From: Nemertoderma westbladi
Taxonomy: Eukaryota > Xenacoelomorpha > Nemertodermatida > Nemertodermatidae
NCBI GenBank assembly: GCA_032718475.1
Contig: JAUCBJ010000778.1
Location: forward strand, 1 to 34,649
Reading direction: 5' to 3'
DNA length: 34,649 nt
The notes under the pieces are model-generated. The model was not told where the DNA came from, did not search any database, and saw only the letters and a list, made by a program, of their open reading frames with translations. A program made the translations under genes and the position numbers. Below are positions 12,020-23,600 of the stretch, one piece after another. Position 1 is the first letter of the stretch. Every line of letters starts with the position of its first letter.

Positions 12020-12330
12020 TAGACCTCGCTGATTATGGGTACTGACGACTTAGGAGTACTTTCAGAATCACTAGAGGGATTCCAACGGCTCCTCAGCTCA
12101 TTAGAACAGGCTGCTTCTAGTGTTGGATTATTTGTTAACTCCAAGAAGACCAAAATTTTGACAGTTAATTTGGGCAGCCCCCAGGAAATATGTGATCGTG
12201 TGATCATAAGCTCCAAGGAGTGTGTGCTTGAGTATGTGAATGACTTCTGCTAATAGGGATCATGATCTAGAAGTCAGCTGAAGACCTTCGAATACGTAAG
12301 AGGAATGCATGGGGAGTATAATAATGGCTC
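12020..12330 (+). mobile_element. Decayed LINE reverse-transcriptase fragment
   Basis: The translation from about 12035 contains TDDLGVLSESLEGFQRLL followed by VGLFVNSKKTKIL. This fits the region just after the YADD catalytic box of non-LTR reverse transcriptases, with the box decayed to GTDD. After a stop and a frame change, a further piece (EDLRIRKRNAW, about 12280-12315) matches the segment that normally follows YLGS in such proteins. The copy is truncated at both ends and frameshifted, so it is a fossil. It differs clearly from the LINE copies at 24543 and 32040. Confidence 0.7.
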
Positions 12331-13359
12331 TCACATATCATACACAATGTGGATCCACCGCAATAGTAACTGAAATGCTAAGGGTTAATCAAAAACAAAA
12401 GCATTAAATTTTCTTAAAAAAAACCCTGTGTGTGTAGGCCTATAATTAGCATTTACCATTAAAATATTTGGACAAAATATAAAACGAACAACGCTGTTAA
12501 CACAAACTAAAGTTTAAGGTTTATTACACACTAACCGATGGTTCTAGGCCTATTCTGTAGAAAATAATATAAAATACAGATAACAAAAAAAATCAAAAAT
12601 ATAACACTTACACCGAATAAGTAATAAAAAAGATTATTTGCAATTAATAAACTAGAGATTTTCCCTTAGGCGTTGAACTGCCTATCAACTGTTACATTTG
12701 TTGTAGTAAATTTATTCAAATTATGTATTTTTGAAAATATATATATAATTGTGTAACTTCCCTTCCATTGGTGGTTATTTAAGAACATTATTTCGATATC
12801 ATTAGTGTTGTGTAACCGTGTACTGAACCAAATTGTTTAAATGTTTGTTTACTTAGTGTCTCAAACACTGAAGTACCGGTACTAAGATAGGCCTACTGTA
12901 TGTTTACATTCACAAACCGAATCGCACTTAGTGAAGATAATCCGTAATAACGTAAACAGGAAGCAAGGTTAACCTCAACATCGATTGTGGCAAAGCCAAT
13001 AAACGATTCACCACCATAAACCAGCCAATCGTGTGTCAGCACCGAACGAAAAGATTAATAAATTACAAGAAATGTATCTTCTCCTACAATTCTAAACGAA
13101 ATAAAGCGAAATTTTGCAGAGAGAATGTCCAATAGATGCTACAGTACATATGGGGTGTCAACAGAATTTTGATTGAGTGAATTCTACGATTATGATCGGT
13201 AATTCTAGAATTAATTTCACTGTTGCTAGTCAACCAACAGGTCCCTAGCAACCAAAACCCTGCATACAAAACTACGTCCGATAATGAACCTATCATTAAA
13301 GTTTCATCCAATTCCATCAACTCAACATTAAGTGCAAGAAGTTGTGTGTAAAAACAAAT
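12331..13359. other. AT-rich intergenic DNA, no gene recognised
   Basis: No gene or element boundary is supported. The stretch from about 13080 leads into the AAAC repeat and may be the 3' part of a dispersed repeat ending in that microsatellite. I have no second copy in the window to prove it. Confidence 0.4.
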
Positions 13360-13384
13360 AAACAAACAAACAAACAAACAAACA
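13360..13384. repeat. (AAAC)n microsatellite
   Basis: About six AAAC units. On the minus strand they give the FVCLFVCLF-type hydrophobic run in a spurious reading frame. Confidence 0.9.
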
Positions 13385-14476
13385 CGCGTGAGAAATAAGG
13401 ACATCCATGATGGATCTGCCTAATTATTACTAATCATAATTTAGGGATAATTTACACTGAATTGAAGAAATGCCAAATATTGCGACATATTTTACAGTAT
13501 AATAATATCCAAAACAAAAGGCAGTTTTTTAGATAATTACATGGGTTATTAATGGATTTGAATGATTTAATTTAATCTGCTAAATACAATAATTAAATTG
13601 TTGCCGAAACTATAGGAGTAATATTCGGAAGTAGCCCGATAAGGCGAAAAGTTTGACTGAAAATGTATTTAGCGTTATAGAGTATATCAGCCCCGCCTTC
13701 TGTTTATTATCACTGTACTTAATGAAACAATCATTTTATATAATTATTATATTAGAGTGAGGACTACTATAATACTTAGTGGAACAGCTGATCACAAAAT
13801 TCCGTAAAATGTCATCAAATTTATTACGTAAGTGATTTTTTTCCAGTTTCAAAAAACTTTAAAAAAGGTATATGAGCAGACAGTTGGTAGTTACAACATT
13901 GAATTCCAATTATTACACAACCAATCAATCATTCAATGCCACCTGTAATTCCTAAATAGGCCACATCATACATACAAACATCTTCTAAATAAAAACCAGG
14001 ACACCACAACAATTGCGCAATGCATTTGTTCAATATTCCCAAAAAGTACCAATTATAAAAAAAATACCACCAAAATGAGAGCGGTCTCCTACGGTATTGC
14101 AAATATACACAAATAAGTAAAAAAATATTGTATCGTCGAATGTTAGAAGAACCAAAGGCTACAAGAAAACAAATATTGAAAATGAAATTCCTAACGCTTA
14201 ATAATTGTCAACATCAACAATATGTAAGCGATTTGGCCTATGAACAAAGTTCATTGAAGTTAATTAGTAATTAGTATTATAATTGTTAGGATTATTTTAT
14301 ATAGATAAATAAGTGGTTGGGAATTTTGTCAGACACATTGCAATAAAAGGAAAGAGAAAAATATTTATAAGAAAAATAAAATTGATAGAAATTGTGTGAA
14401 AGAGTGGCCATAATTTCGGAAATATTGTGGAAGATATTAGGGAGAAGCTCATTCTAAAACGGTTGACCCTGTGTAT
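13385..14476. other. AT-rich DNA downstream of the potassium channel stop codon; 3' UTR and intergenic
   Basis: The channel message is expected to continue leftward from 14477. The only canonical minus-strand AATAAA I noticed nearby is at 13820-13825 (read as TTTATT on plus), about 650 nt past the stop. Assignment as the polyadenylation signal is tentative. No other gene is visible. Confidence 0.35.
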
Positions 14477-14604
14477 TTAAAGTAGTGGGTGATTAATGTT
14501 TGGCGTGCGGTGCATATAAGATGAGTATGGTTGAGGTTGGGAGGTTGAGATTTCGTCATCACCAGATTGAGACACATTAGAATCCAATGTATCATTCTCA
14601 GAAT
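14477..14604 (-). CDS. Shaw: Shaw channel last exon of the long isoform
   Basis: Acceptor TATTTTTAG ends at 14605. The phase-1 G plus AT gives Asp, then [19 protein letters not shown] and a Pro/Tyr/His-rich end finishing NINHPLL with TAA at 14479-14477 (42 residues). The exon joins exactly in phase with the donor after 16120. It is short, acidic at first and has no known domain. No canonical PDZ-binding terminus is apparent. Confidence 0.8.
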
Positions 14605-17600
14605 CTAAAAATATACAAATTGACAGTTAGTAAACAAATAAATGAGACAGCAAATGACGCATGACGTGAATTTGACGCAAATCCGATCACGACGAATTGA
14701 TGATATCTGGTCTCGGATGATCAACAATATTAAGTACCAATTCAGGGAAACGAGCAGGTTAGGGGCCATCCATAAATGACGTCACGTTTTGTTTTTTAAA
14801 GACAGTTTTGACCCCCTCCCCCCCTCCCCCTTCGTCACAAATCGTCACGAAATGGCTACCCCCCCCCCCCTCCCCTCCCCAATGTCACGTCACACTATAT
14901 AAAATTAAATTATTACTCTTATATTATTAGAACAATAAATCTGGAATAAATTTGTCAACTATAAACTATAGATATAAACCAATATTACAAATTACAGTAA
15001 TACGAGTTTTTCAGACATGCTCCCATGGGCATGACAAGTGGCCTGTCATGCTTATAATGGCCATTGGTGAGACATCAGCTACTGGGTGTGGGTTCGCAGG
15101 GGTTCGGCCGGCCCTCCGCTTTGCAGGACATTGTTTTCGCCGTGAGGACCAGCCAGTGCATAATCTTGTGCTTTGGCAGCGATGGAGTGAATAAGCATGG
15201 TGGACAGCCCATGACTTTCTTGAGACGCATCTTAAAGGACATTGGCCTAGAAGATGCGGACGATCTAGCAAATGTCAATGGTGATAGGGAGTTGTGGCGG
15301 CGCAATTTTAGTGCAGCAGCAATGCAACATTCCGATCCTAGTAGTAGTCGCAGGGGATTGATAATCAAAACGGGTTTTGGAACTACCGCTACCATGAAGG
15401 GATGTAAGATTTTTAGTAAAACTTTCGATGCAAAGTAAAGATGACATTCTTTACAAACACGCTCTCTAATTTTACCAATTATGGAAGGGCAGTAGAGGTC
15501 AGGCGTAAGGTAAGATTTTAATGGTTATCATTGGAAGAGGTAATAGTTTAATAGTAAACACGTTAATAGTATACACGTTTAATAGTACAGTATATAAGTA
15601 TACACGTTTATGTATTTAATATACAGTAATTTTATCGGAAATCCTCCCCCTCGTCACAAATCGTCACGAAATACCACCCCCCCCCCCCGTCCAGCGTGAC
15701 GTAATTTATGGATGGCCCCCTTACAGCCGTTCCACGTTATCAGAACACAGTTTCGTTACAGTTTTATCTGTGAGAGTAATCAGCTGTTATTTGCGTCAAT
15801 TCTTTCCCTGGAAAGTGTTACATTTCCACTGAGTCAATAGCACCCCTACACCTAGTGTGTCAATTAATTATATCAAATATTTCATATTACTAGTTAAAGA
15901 AACATTAAATTACATTAACCACTTTCAGTATAAAATTAATTCACGTGTCACGTCAATTCACATGAATTCCGCATGAAAATGACCAGGTATTAACTTGATT
16001 AAATACAAACTAAATTACGAATTAAATTAACATTTTTAACAAAACGAGTTAACAATATAAATATTTTCACCACTGAATGATCACAATTATTAATAGATTT
16101 ATTTATTTATTCCACTTACCGTAACTGGTGGTGACGCTCTGTGATCTTATAAACTTTGGAACCACACTACCCAGAGGTTTCCTGTTAGCGTAGCGAGATG
16201 CCATCGACGGACTTCGCAACTGCCCGGGCTTCGGATACATGATCCGGGAATAGCCAGAGACAGCACGCAAACTAGAGAAGTTTTTTGGTTCGGGGGATTG
16301 TAACGTGACTGGGGAGGGAGTCGTGACGTCCGAGAGAGGGACCTCATCGTCGGATGGAGCGGCGAGCGGCTGCGGAGGCAGACCCATCCGAGCCACAGTC
16401 CCGCTCCGACGCGGACGATAAGGTTTACCCTCCCGCGCGCTTCCTCGTCGCCGGGGCAAAGTTACCCGACGCGTCGGCGGCAAATCCCGCTCGAATCGGA
16501 GCGACAGTTTGGAGCCGTCTCGCCGGATAATGTCGACGGAGGTGGGCGAGAAAGATCGACCGTTGTAGCCCATGCGAGGGACGATGTGGAATGGGATCTG
16601 GTTGGATCGTTCGAGGAGGTAATCCTCGTAAAGTTCGCGGTCTTCATCCGTGAAGGGTTCGTGTTTGGTCGCCTCGAGGATAGCTTTAAGTAGATCGGAG
16701 GTGGAAAGATGGGGTGGCGACGCCTCCAAACTGCTCGACTCAGAGGATTCAGTGACTCGTGGAGGCAGCGACTGTTGAGTGAGCGGCTTCAACCGAGGTA
16801 GAGCCAATCCGGAGTCGCTGCGGTACATGTCTCGCTGTTTGTTGCTATGGAGGCGGTGACGTCTACCGGATCGGGCTTGGTTGTTAACTGGCACAGAGGA
16901 ATTTTCTTCGATAATTCGAAACGGGGGTATTTGAGCACCAGATTTAGTGACGTTAAAGGGGTTACCAAGACTACGGGACCGGGAGATAGGGGGGATAGGT
17001 TTATACAGAGAATCATTGCGCTGTAAATTGGGCTTCCGATCAACAGATATATCGCCTTTAAATTGCATTAAACTGAAAGTTCGTCTGGGGAAATGTAGGT
17101 CGGACGGTCGAGGTATGGGTATGTATTTAGTGACTATAGGGTGCAGTTTTTTAGGGTTTGGGAGCGGAAATGCTGTTGTAGGACCCACTGCTGTGCTCTT
17201 TGAACGATGAGGTCTTGAATAATTGGTATAAGAAATTCCTAAAGAAAACGAAAAAAGATAAAAAGTTAACAAAAAAGAATACAATTGGCATATAAATATA
17301 TTTAATTTATATATGCTATTTACGACTTATATACCGTATTTAATAGAATAGGAACATGGGCGTTTAAGTTTATAAATCGCCAATTGCGGAGGCGTTTATT
17401 CGAGGGGGGCGTTTATTCGGGGAAGGCGTTTAAGTTCCAAATTGTGTGGTTCGAGTGAGGGCGTTTAGCGTTTATGTTCTAGATTTTCACCTAATAAAGA
17501 ATGTTGTTAAATTCAAGAAAACAAGTTAAACAAATTAAATAATTCAAATAAAACCAGGAATATCTTTATTACAAAGCAGCCTATTACAGCGGTGCAACAC

Positions 17601-20600
17601 CCTACTACATTTACTTTCAGTCTTAACAATCAGTTAACTCTCAACAATGTTAACGTCCCACATTGTATTATTATTCAACTCCGGCACTCCGGGGCGTTTA
17701 TTCGAGGGTGGGGCTCTTATTCGAGTAAATACGGTATTTATTCGGGTTAACATAAACAATGGTAATCATAAATTTGGGAAAAGTAGGCCTAACATTTTTC
17801 AGTGGCTCACGTTACTGAAACTAAAACAACAAACGCCAACAAAAATAAAAACCAAAACCAAAACAAGAAACAGCTTACAGTATCATATTAGGAAGGTGGT
17901 TATCAACTACTATTTGCGTCTATTTCTCATGGATATGGTTTAATTTTAATTGTATCAGCCCACCCCCCCCCCCCCCCCCCACCACCACTGTAATATTTGA
18001 AATTCATATACAATGTATTTCAAATTTATTACAAATGTATTACAAATATTTGTAATAATATTTGAAACTTACTGTATAACGCGTTGTGCATCGAACGGAT
18101 ACTTATATATTTCAATGTACACGAAAGGATATAAGAGCTGTACCTAATATTCTAGCATGCACACCTCCCTCTATCCTTTTAGATAAGACACGGTAATGCA
18201 TTTTGAATGAATGGCGGACTGATTAAGCTTTAACTAATTGCGATACCAACTGCGGGAAGCCAGAAGCACTTAAGGGAAACCCAGTGTCCCTAAGTCCGTG
18301 CCCGGATACCAAGCAACAAACAACCATACTTTGTGGAGGCAACAAAAAAATCATTTATCGAATTTCCACAAACCCCCACAATAAACACACACAACCCACC
18401 AAACGTCATTCAAATCTGAGGACATTTTGATAAGAAAATAATAATGACAATGTTTAAATTAATATTCTCAAGGTTTCAAATGATAGAAAAACTTTTAAGA
18501 AAAGTTTACCTTCTACACATTTTTAGTTTAGTAATTGGGCAGTATTGTTATCAGTTATTGTATTATACTGTATAAGTTATCGGGCAGTATTGTATCGAGT
18601 GGCTCAAATTTGATTCAAGTTATCTTCAACTCAAATTGGATTCAACTATTTTAAGAACATATTTTAAAAATCAAAACACAGTATCTTTTTTATGTGGGGC
18701 GAGCCAGGAAAGTAAGCGAGATTAGCATACGGGTACCACTAACTCAATCGGTGTGTCTGTCGTTCTGTTGTGTTCAATTTTAAACGTTAATAACTTAGCC
18801 AAATCTCGATAAAATCTATCCAAACTTGGTACATTGTAGTCTGGCAAAAATTGAGGAATTTGCGTGTGGCCTTCGAGAAGCTAAGATACTGTAATAGCAG
18901 TTAATTAATAGCAGTTTATCCCCCCCCCCCCCCCCCCCCCACCCTCGATCACGTTTTATCGTGATCAGCGATTAGGCCCTAAACTTATTCTAAACTTATT
19001 CTTGAGACTTGAATATAAAATAATATATAATGCCTATTCATTTAAACTTAATTAATATTTTTCCACAATGCTGTTATAAAGAGAATCCTTGCTCACATTT
19101 TAATGAAATTCAACTAAATTTTCATTTGAATTCTAATTAATTTAATCTACATAGCACGATGTATGTTGCACTGCCAAGCAACTACTGTATTTGTTGACTT
19201 ATTAGATTCATTAATCAAAGGATATACAGTAAAACTACAAACATAGCGTATGTATCAGTAGCCTTTACAAATATACGAAGGGCTTTAATTACCTGGGGGA
19301 TCGATGTCGTTGTTATTTTGCGCCTCAACAGCCACTGGAATCGCGTCGAGGAAGGTTTCCTGTTGGGGGCATTTCACACTCCGGCGTTTGGGAAGGAGAG
19401 GGGTCGAACCGGGTCCCTGGGTGTCTATGGTAGCAACTAGAAAATCACAACAAACAGATGCGACAACTTCGGGGTATATGATACATACCTTAGAAAGTGC
19501 AACCCATGTTGAGTTTATTTTGGGTAAAGCGCTCAATGTGAAATATGACTACTGTAGGTGTCAAACTGGAATGTAACTTTACTAAACATTACTTAAATAA
19601 CTACAGCGTTATGAATTAAAATATTTCTGTAATTTAAGATACTAATATTATTAGTATTTATGGGGTTACTGTTCGCTGAGAGTACCACTACTGCAGCCTT
19701 GATTCAACACAGGGAAGGAACCAATATTAATTGATTAATTTTGTTGTATATTTAAATCTCTTCGTTAATTATCTAATACTGTTTTTAATTGTTTAACTCC
19801 ATAACTATTATTTTCCATTTGCATAATATTTATCTTATACCTAAAAATAATAATTTTTCACAAAATTTTAACAGGAAAATCATTAAAATATTCCGTTTCG
19901 ACTAAAGTATATTAATTATTAATTATAATTTTATATATTAATTATCACTAAATAAGGGAAATGAGCAGATATCAGTTGCTAGTTCTAACCAAAACAATAA
20001 ATGAAATTCAATAGAACAGGTTAATGTTTTATTTTAGATAATAAAATTACATTTTAGTAATAATTTAATAATTAATATATTTTAGTGCAGGAATATATTA
20101 TATGTTTTAGTGACAAAACTTTTTAGTGACTTTACTGAAAAAACATTTAATTTAATGGAATAAGCAATTGTTTTCGTGACCAATAAAATATATGAGCAAT
20201 ATTAATTGTAATTATGAATATGACAAATAATAATTTTTGCAGGAAGTAAAGTGTCATGCACCACTGACAGCTCAGTGGTTCAATAGAATGGACGAGGGTA
20301 AGAATGATGGAGGTTTTGAATTGAAGAAATCTAAATTTAAGTCGAAAATCGAAACCAATTATTAAAATAAGATACTAAGATATTTTAAGATATACTAACT
20401 ACGTATTCTAAGATACTATCTACAGTCAGATTACAAGATGAATTCACTTCACAGTAATTAAGAGTTAATGAATTTATCAATACAATATGTGACTGGTTGC
20501 GAGAATAGAGAGCTGATGATAAAAACTTAATCAGATAAAAACGCAATTAGAATTTGGATAGTAAAATCGACGGTTTTTATTGGTTTATTGGCTGTTAATC

Positions 20601-23600
20601 AATTTTACTACATTAGGTTTTTTTACTGACCAACTTTAGTTCAATAATTTCCTATATTATTGACATAGGTCATATGCTTTTTTAATCAAGCAGTGTCGAC
20701 GATTGTCAAGGGTATAATGTACTTCCTCATAGATATTTTAACGGAAAAAGTTTTGAAAGCATGGTTTCAATATTCAGCATTTTCAGAAAAAAAATTATGC
20801 ATCCCATAATAGATATAATATAATAACTCATAGTCGACTATTTTGCTATTAGACCTTCTCTCGCAACCATACATTATTTTGATATAAACTAAATTAGCAA
20901 TGGAGTTTATACAATATAGCCTGTATGATCTTATAATTGCAAAAACCCAGCGCTACCCTGCAAGCGCAATGCGCGAGTCTCCCCTGCTATCGTGAAATAG
21001 TTAAGCCTGCGCATGATCTTGCTTTATATCAGCCTTGTGGTTAACTAAAACGTAGAGGTCATATATGAAACGTCTTGATAATGCAGAGGAATTAGGACTG
21101 CGGAAGTTTTGCGTTGCAGTGAGGACCGCATATGTAATATGCAAATAAAAATGCAGGTTTGAATTGTTTTTGACGCTCAAAATGAAGTGGTACAGATTTT
21201 ATATAATTATTACACTTTAGAAATGATAATAAAATAATTCATTATCTGAATAATAATTCTAACCAACAAAGTGCGTTATAAATAAAAAGCAGATACCTTT
21301 TTTGTATCAGGATACTTAAACAAAGTATTTAAAATATTATAGTCAATTATAATTTGGAGCACAAAATTTATAAAACTCTTGCAAATTATCAAAATGTGTA
21401 TTGGGTTTAAATTGGATTACATAAAAAATTAATGAACATTAATTCCAATAAATTAGATTTCAATAATAATAAACAAAGAAACATCTATGGGGTAAAAACG
21501 TCAAAACGTCTATTGGATAACAATGGAGTTTGTGATTGTTGTAGTGGAGAATGTGGGCGAGAACCCCACTGAGATGGAGGAGATGAAGTCAAAGAGGCTG
21601 AACAGCTGTTAGGGTTGTTTACGGTAGTAGTACCCACTGTTACACAGATCAGTAAATGTTGGCATGAAAACAATTAATTCACATTTACGTTTAATTTAAA
21701 TATTAGCGATCGTGTTATGCTATTTATAAGCTGCTTTGTTGCAAATATTACTTTTAACGACATAACTAAAAACAAATGTAGTATAAAAAATAAACTATAT
21801 TATATTACTTATTATCATATTTTACTATTATTTATTATAAACAATCTCTTAAAATAATGAAAAAAAATATAAAGAATGTAATAAGTATTTATTACACGGA
21901 AAGCAAGTGGGATTTAATCCCGCTAACCACTCGGCTAATTATAAATCAAGGGGGAGTAATAATTTAAAGTAAACAACAACATCAAAAACATTTGTTTTTC
22001 ATGTATCACATAATATTATTCCACAAAATTAACTTTTCATCTCCCCCCCATTGCTTTTGACCTTCCCTTATGGCCTTTCACCCCCTCATGGAGTTCCTCC
22101 TTCTTATTGCCTTTTCACTTATTGCTCTTTCACTTTAAACCCTTATTGCCTTTCACCTTAAACCCTTATTGCCTTTCACCTTAAACCCTTATTCCCTTTC
22201 ACCTTAAACCCTTATTGCCTTTCACCTTAAACCCTTATTCCCTTTCACCTTAAACCCTTATTGCCTTTCACCTTAAACCCTTATTCCCTTTCACCTTAAA
22301 CCCTTATTGCCTTTCACCTTAAACCCTTATTGCCTTTCACCTTAAACCCTTATTGCCTTTCACCTTAAACCCTTATTGCCTTTCACCTTAAACCCTTATT
22401 CCCTTTCACCTTAAACCTTTATTCCCTTTCACCTTAAACCCTTATTGCCTTTTCACCTTAAACCCTTATTGCCTTTCACCTTAAACCCTTATTGCCTTTC
22501 ACCTTAAACCCTTATTGCCTTTCACCTTAAACCCTTATTGCCCTACACCTTACTACTAGGATCGGCATGCTGCATTGCAGCTGCATTTTTAAGAATGCTG
22601 TGCCGGCTTGTCGACAAATTTTCGCCGCCACAACTCCCTTTAACCCATGACATTTGCTAGATCATCCGCATCTTAAAGGCCAGTGACCTTTAAAATGCGT
22701 CTCAAGAAAGTCATGGGCTGTCCACCATGCTTATTCACTCAATGAGGCTGCCAAAGCATAAGATTATGCACTGGCTAGTCCTCACGGCGAAAGCAATGTC
22801 CTGCAAAGCGGAGGCGACTTTGTTTTAGTGTCAAGCTTGGGGGAACCAATGAGACACCTCCAATGTTATATAGTGTCTGGTTGGAGATGTGTGCATTGTA
22901 TTGGATTGTGTTGTAGCAGTTAGAGCCCAGCATGGACTCCCATAGAGGAGTACTGGAACTACTGCTGCTCTAAATAATCGGACCTTAAGTTTTCGATTAA
23001 TTCTCTGCGACTTCCAAATCCTGGAAAGCCTATTCAAAGCTGCCCAAACTCTTAAACCCTAATTGCCTTTCACCTTAAATCCTTATTGCCTTTCACCTTA
23101 AACCCTTATTGCTCTTTCACCTTAAACCCGTATTGCCTTTCACCTTAAACCCTTATTGCCTTTCACCTTAAACCCGTATTGCCTTTTCTTCACCATTTTT
23201 TAAAAGTTGCCTTTGCTTAATTGTACTTCTAGGAATATTGTACTTTCTTTATTCTAGAAACGTGGATTATAAATTAAATTAACAATTTAATTTGGTAGAA
23301 TAAAATATACGATACATAAAAACTGTAAAACACCTAGAAAACAGAAAAAACAATGATCAGCAAGAAATTTCCACCGCACACAATCAGCATTCCTAAATGT
23401 ACTCCTCGCACAGCACACCCTAGGAAATATATTAAAATGAGGAAAAAATACTACCCTCCTGGAAAACAGGGAGAATAATGATCATCGATATATTTGATCT
23501 ATTCTTCTTAAAATTTACATAGAATTAGACTAATACTACACAGTAAGAGTTGGTTCTTTGGTTGCCAGGGAACTAATACTACACAGTAAGAGTTGGTTCT

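Larger units (their letters stand above)
14743..15810. mobile_element. Small CAGGGAAA/TTTCCCTG inverted-repeat element (about 106 bp) split by a later insertion
   Basis: The outer arms (CAGGGAAACGAGCAGGTTA at 14743 and a right part at 15721-15810 ending TTTCCCTG) are contiguous in related copies. The copy at 26815-26955 (minus orientation) reads GGGTTACAGTGGCACG across the site that is interrupted here. I see no convincing target duplication for the outer element. The short inverted termini resemble a MITE. Confidence 0.65.

Noticed and set aside
13084-13404. A 106-residue minus-strand frame with a hydrophobic N-terminus
   Set aside because: The hydrophobic run is the translated AAAC microsatellite. 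The rest has no known motif or supported splice context.
15064-15438. A 124-residue plus-strand frame as a possible host gene
   Set aside because: Its middle is a frameshifted LINE C-terminus also found inverted at 22551-22820. It lies inside a transposon.
21895-21950. Functional tRNA-Leu or tRNA-Ser gene
   Set aside because: Only a D-arm-like segment and a hairpin are present. There is no B box, T arm or acceptor stem.
22105-23190. CCCTTA/AAACCC-rich array as interstitial telomere
   Set aside because: The period is a 23-bp complex unit, not a 6-bp telomere repeat.
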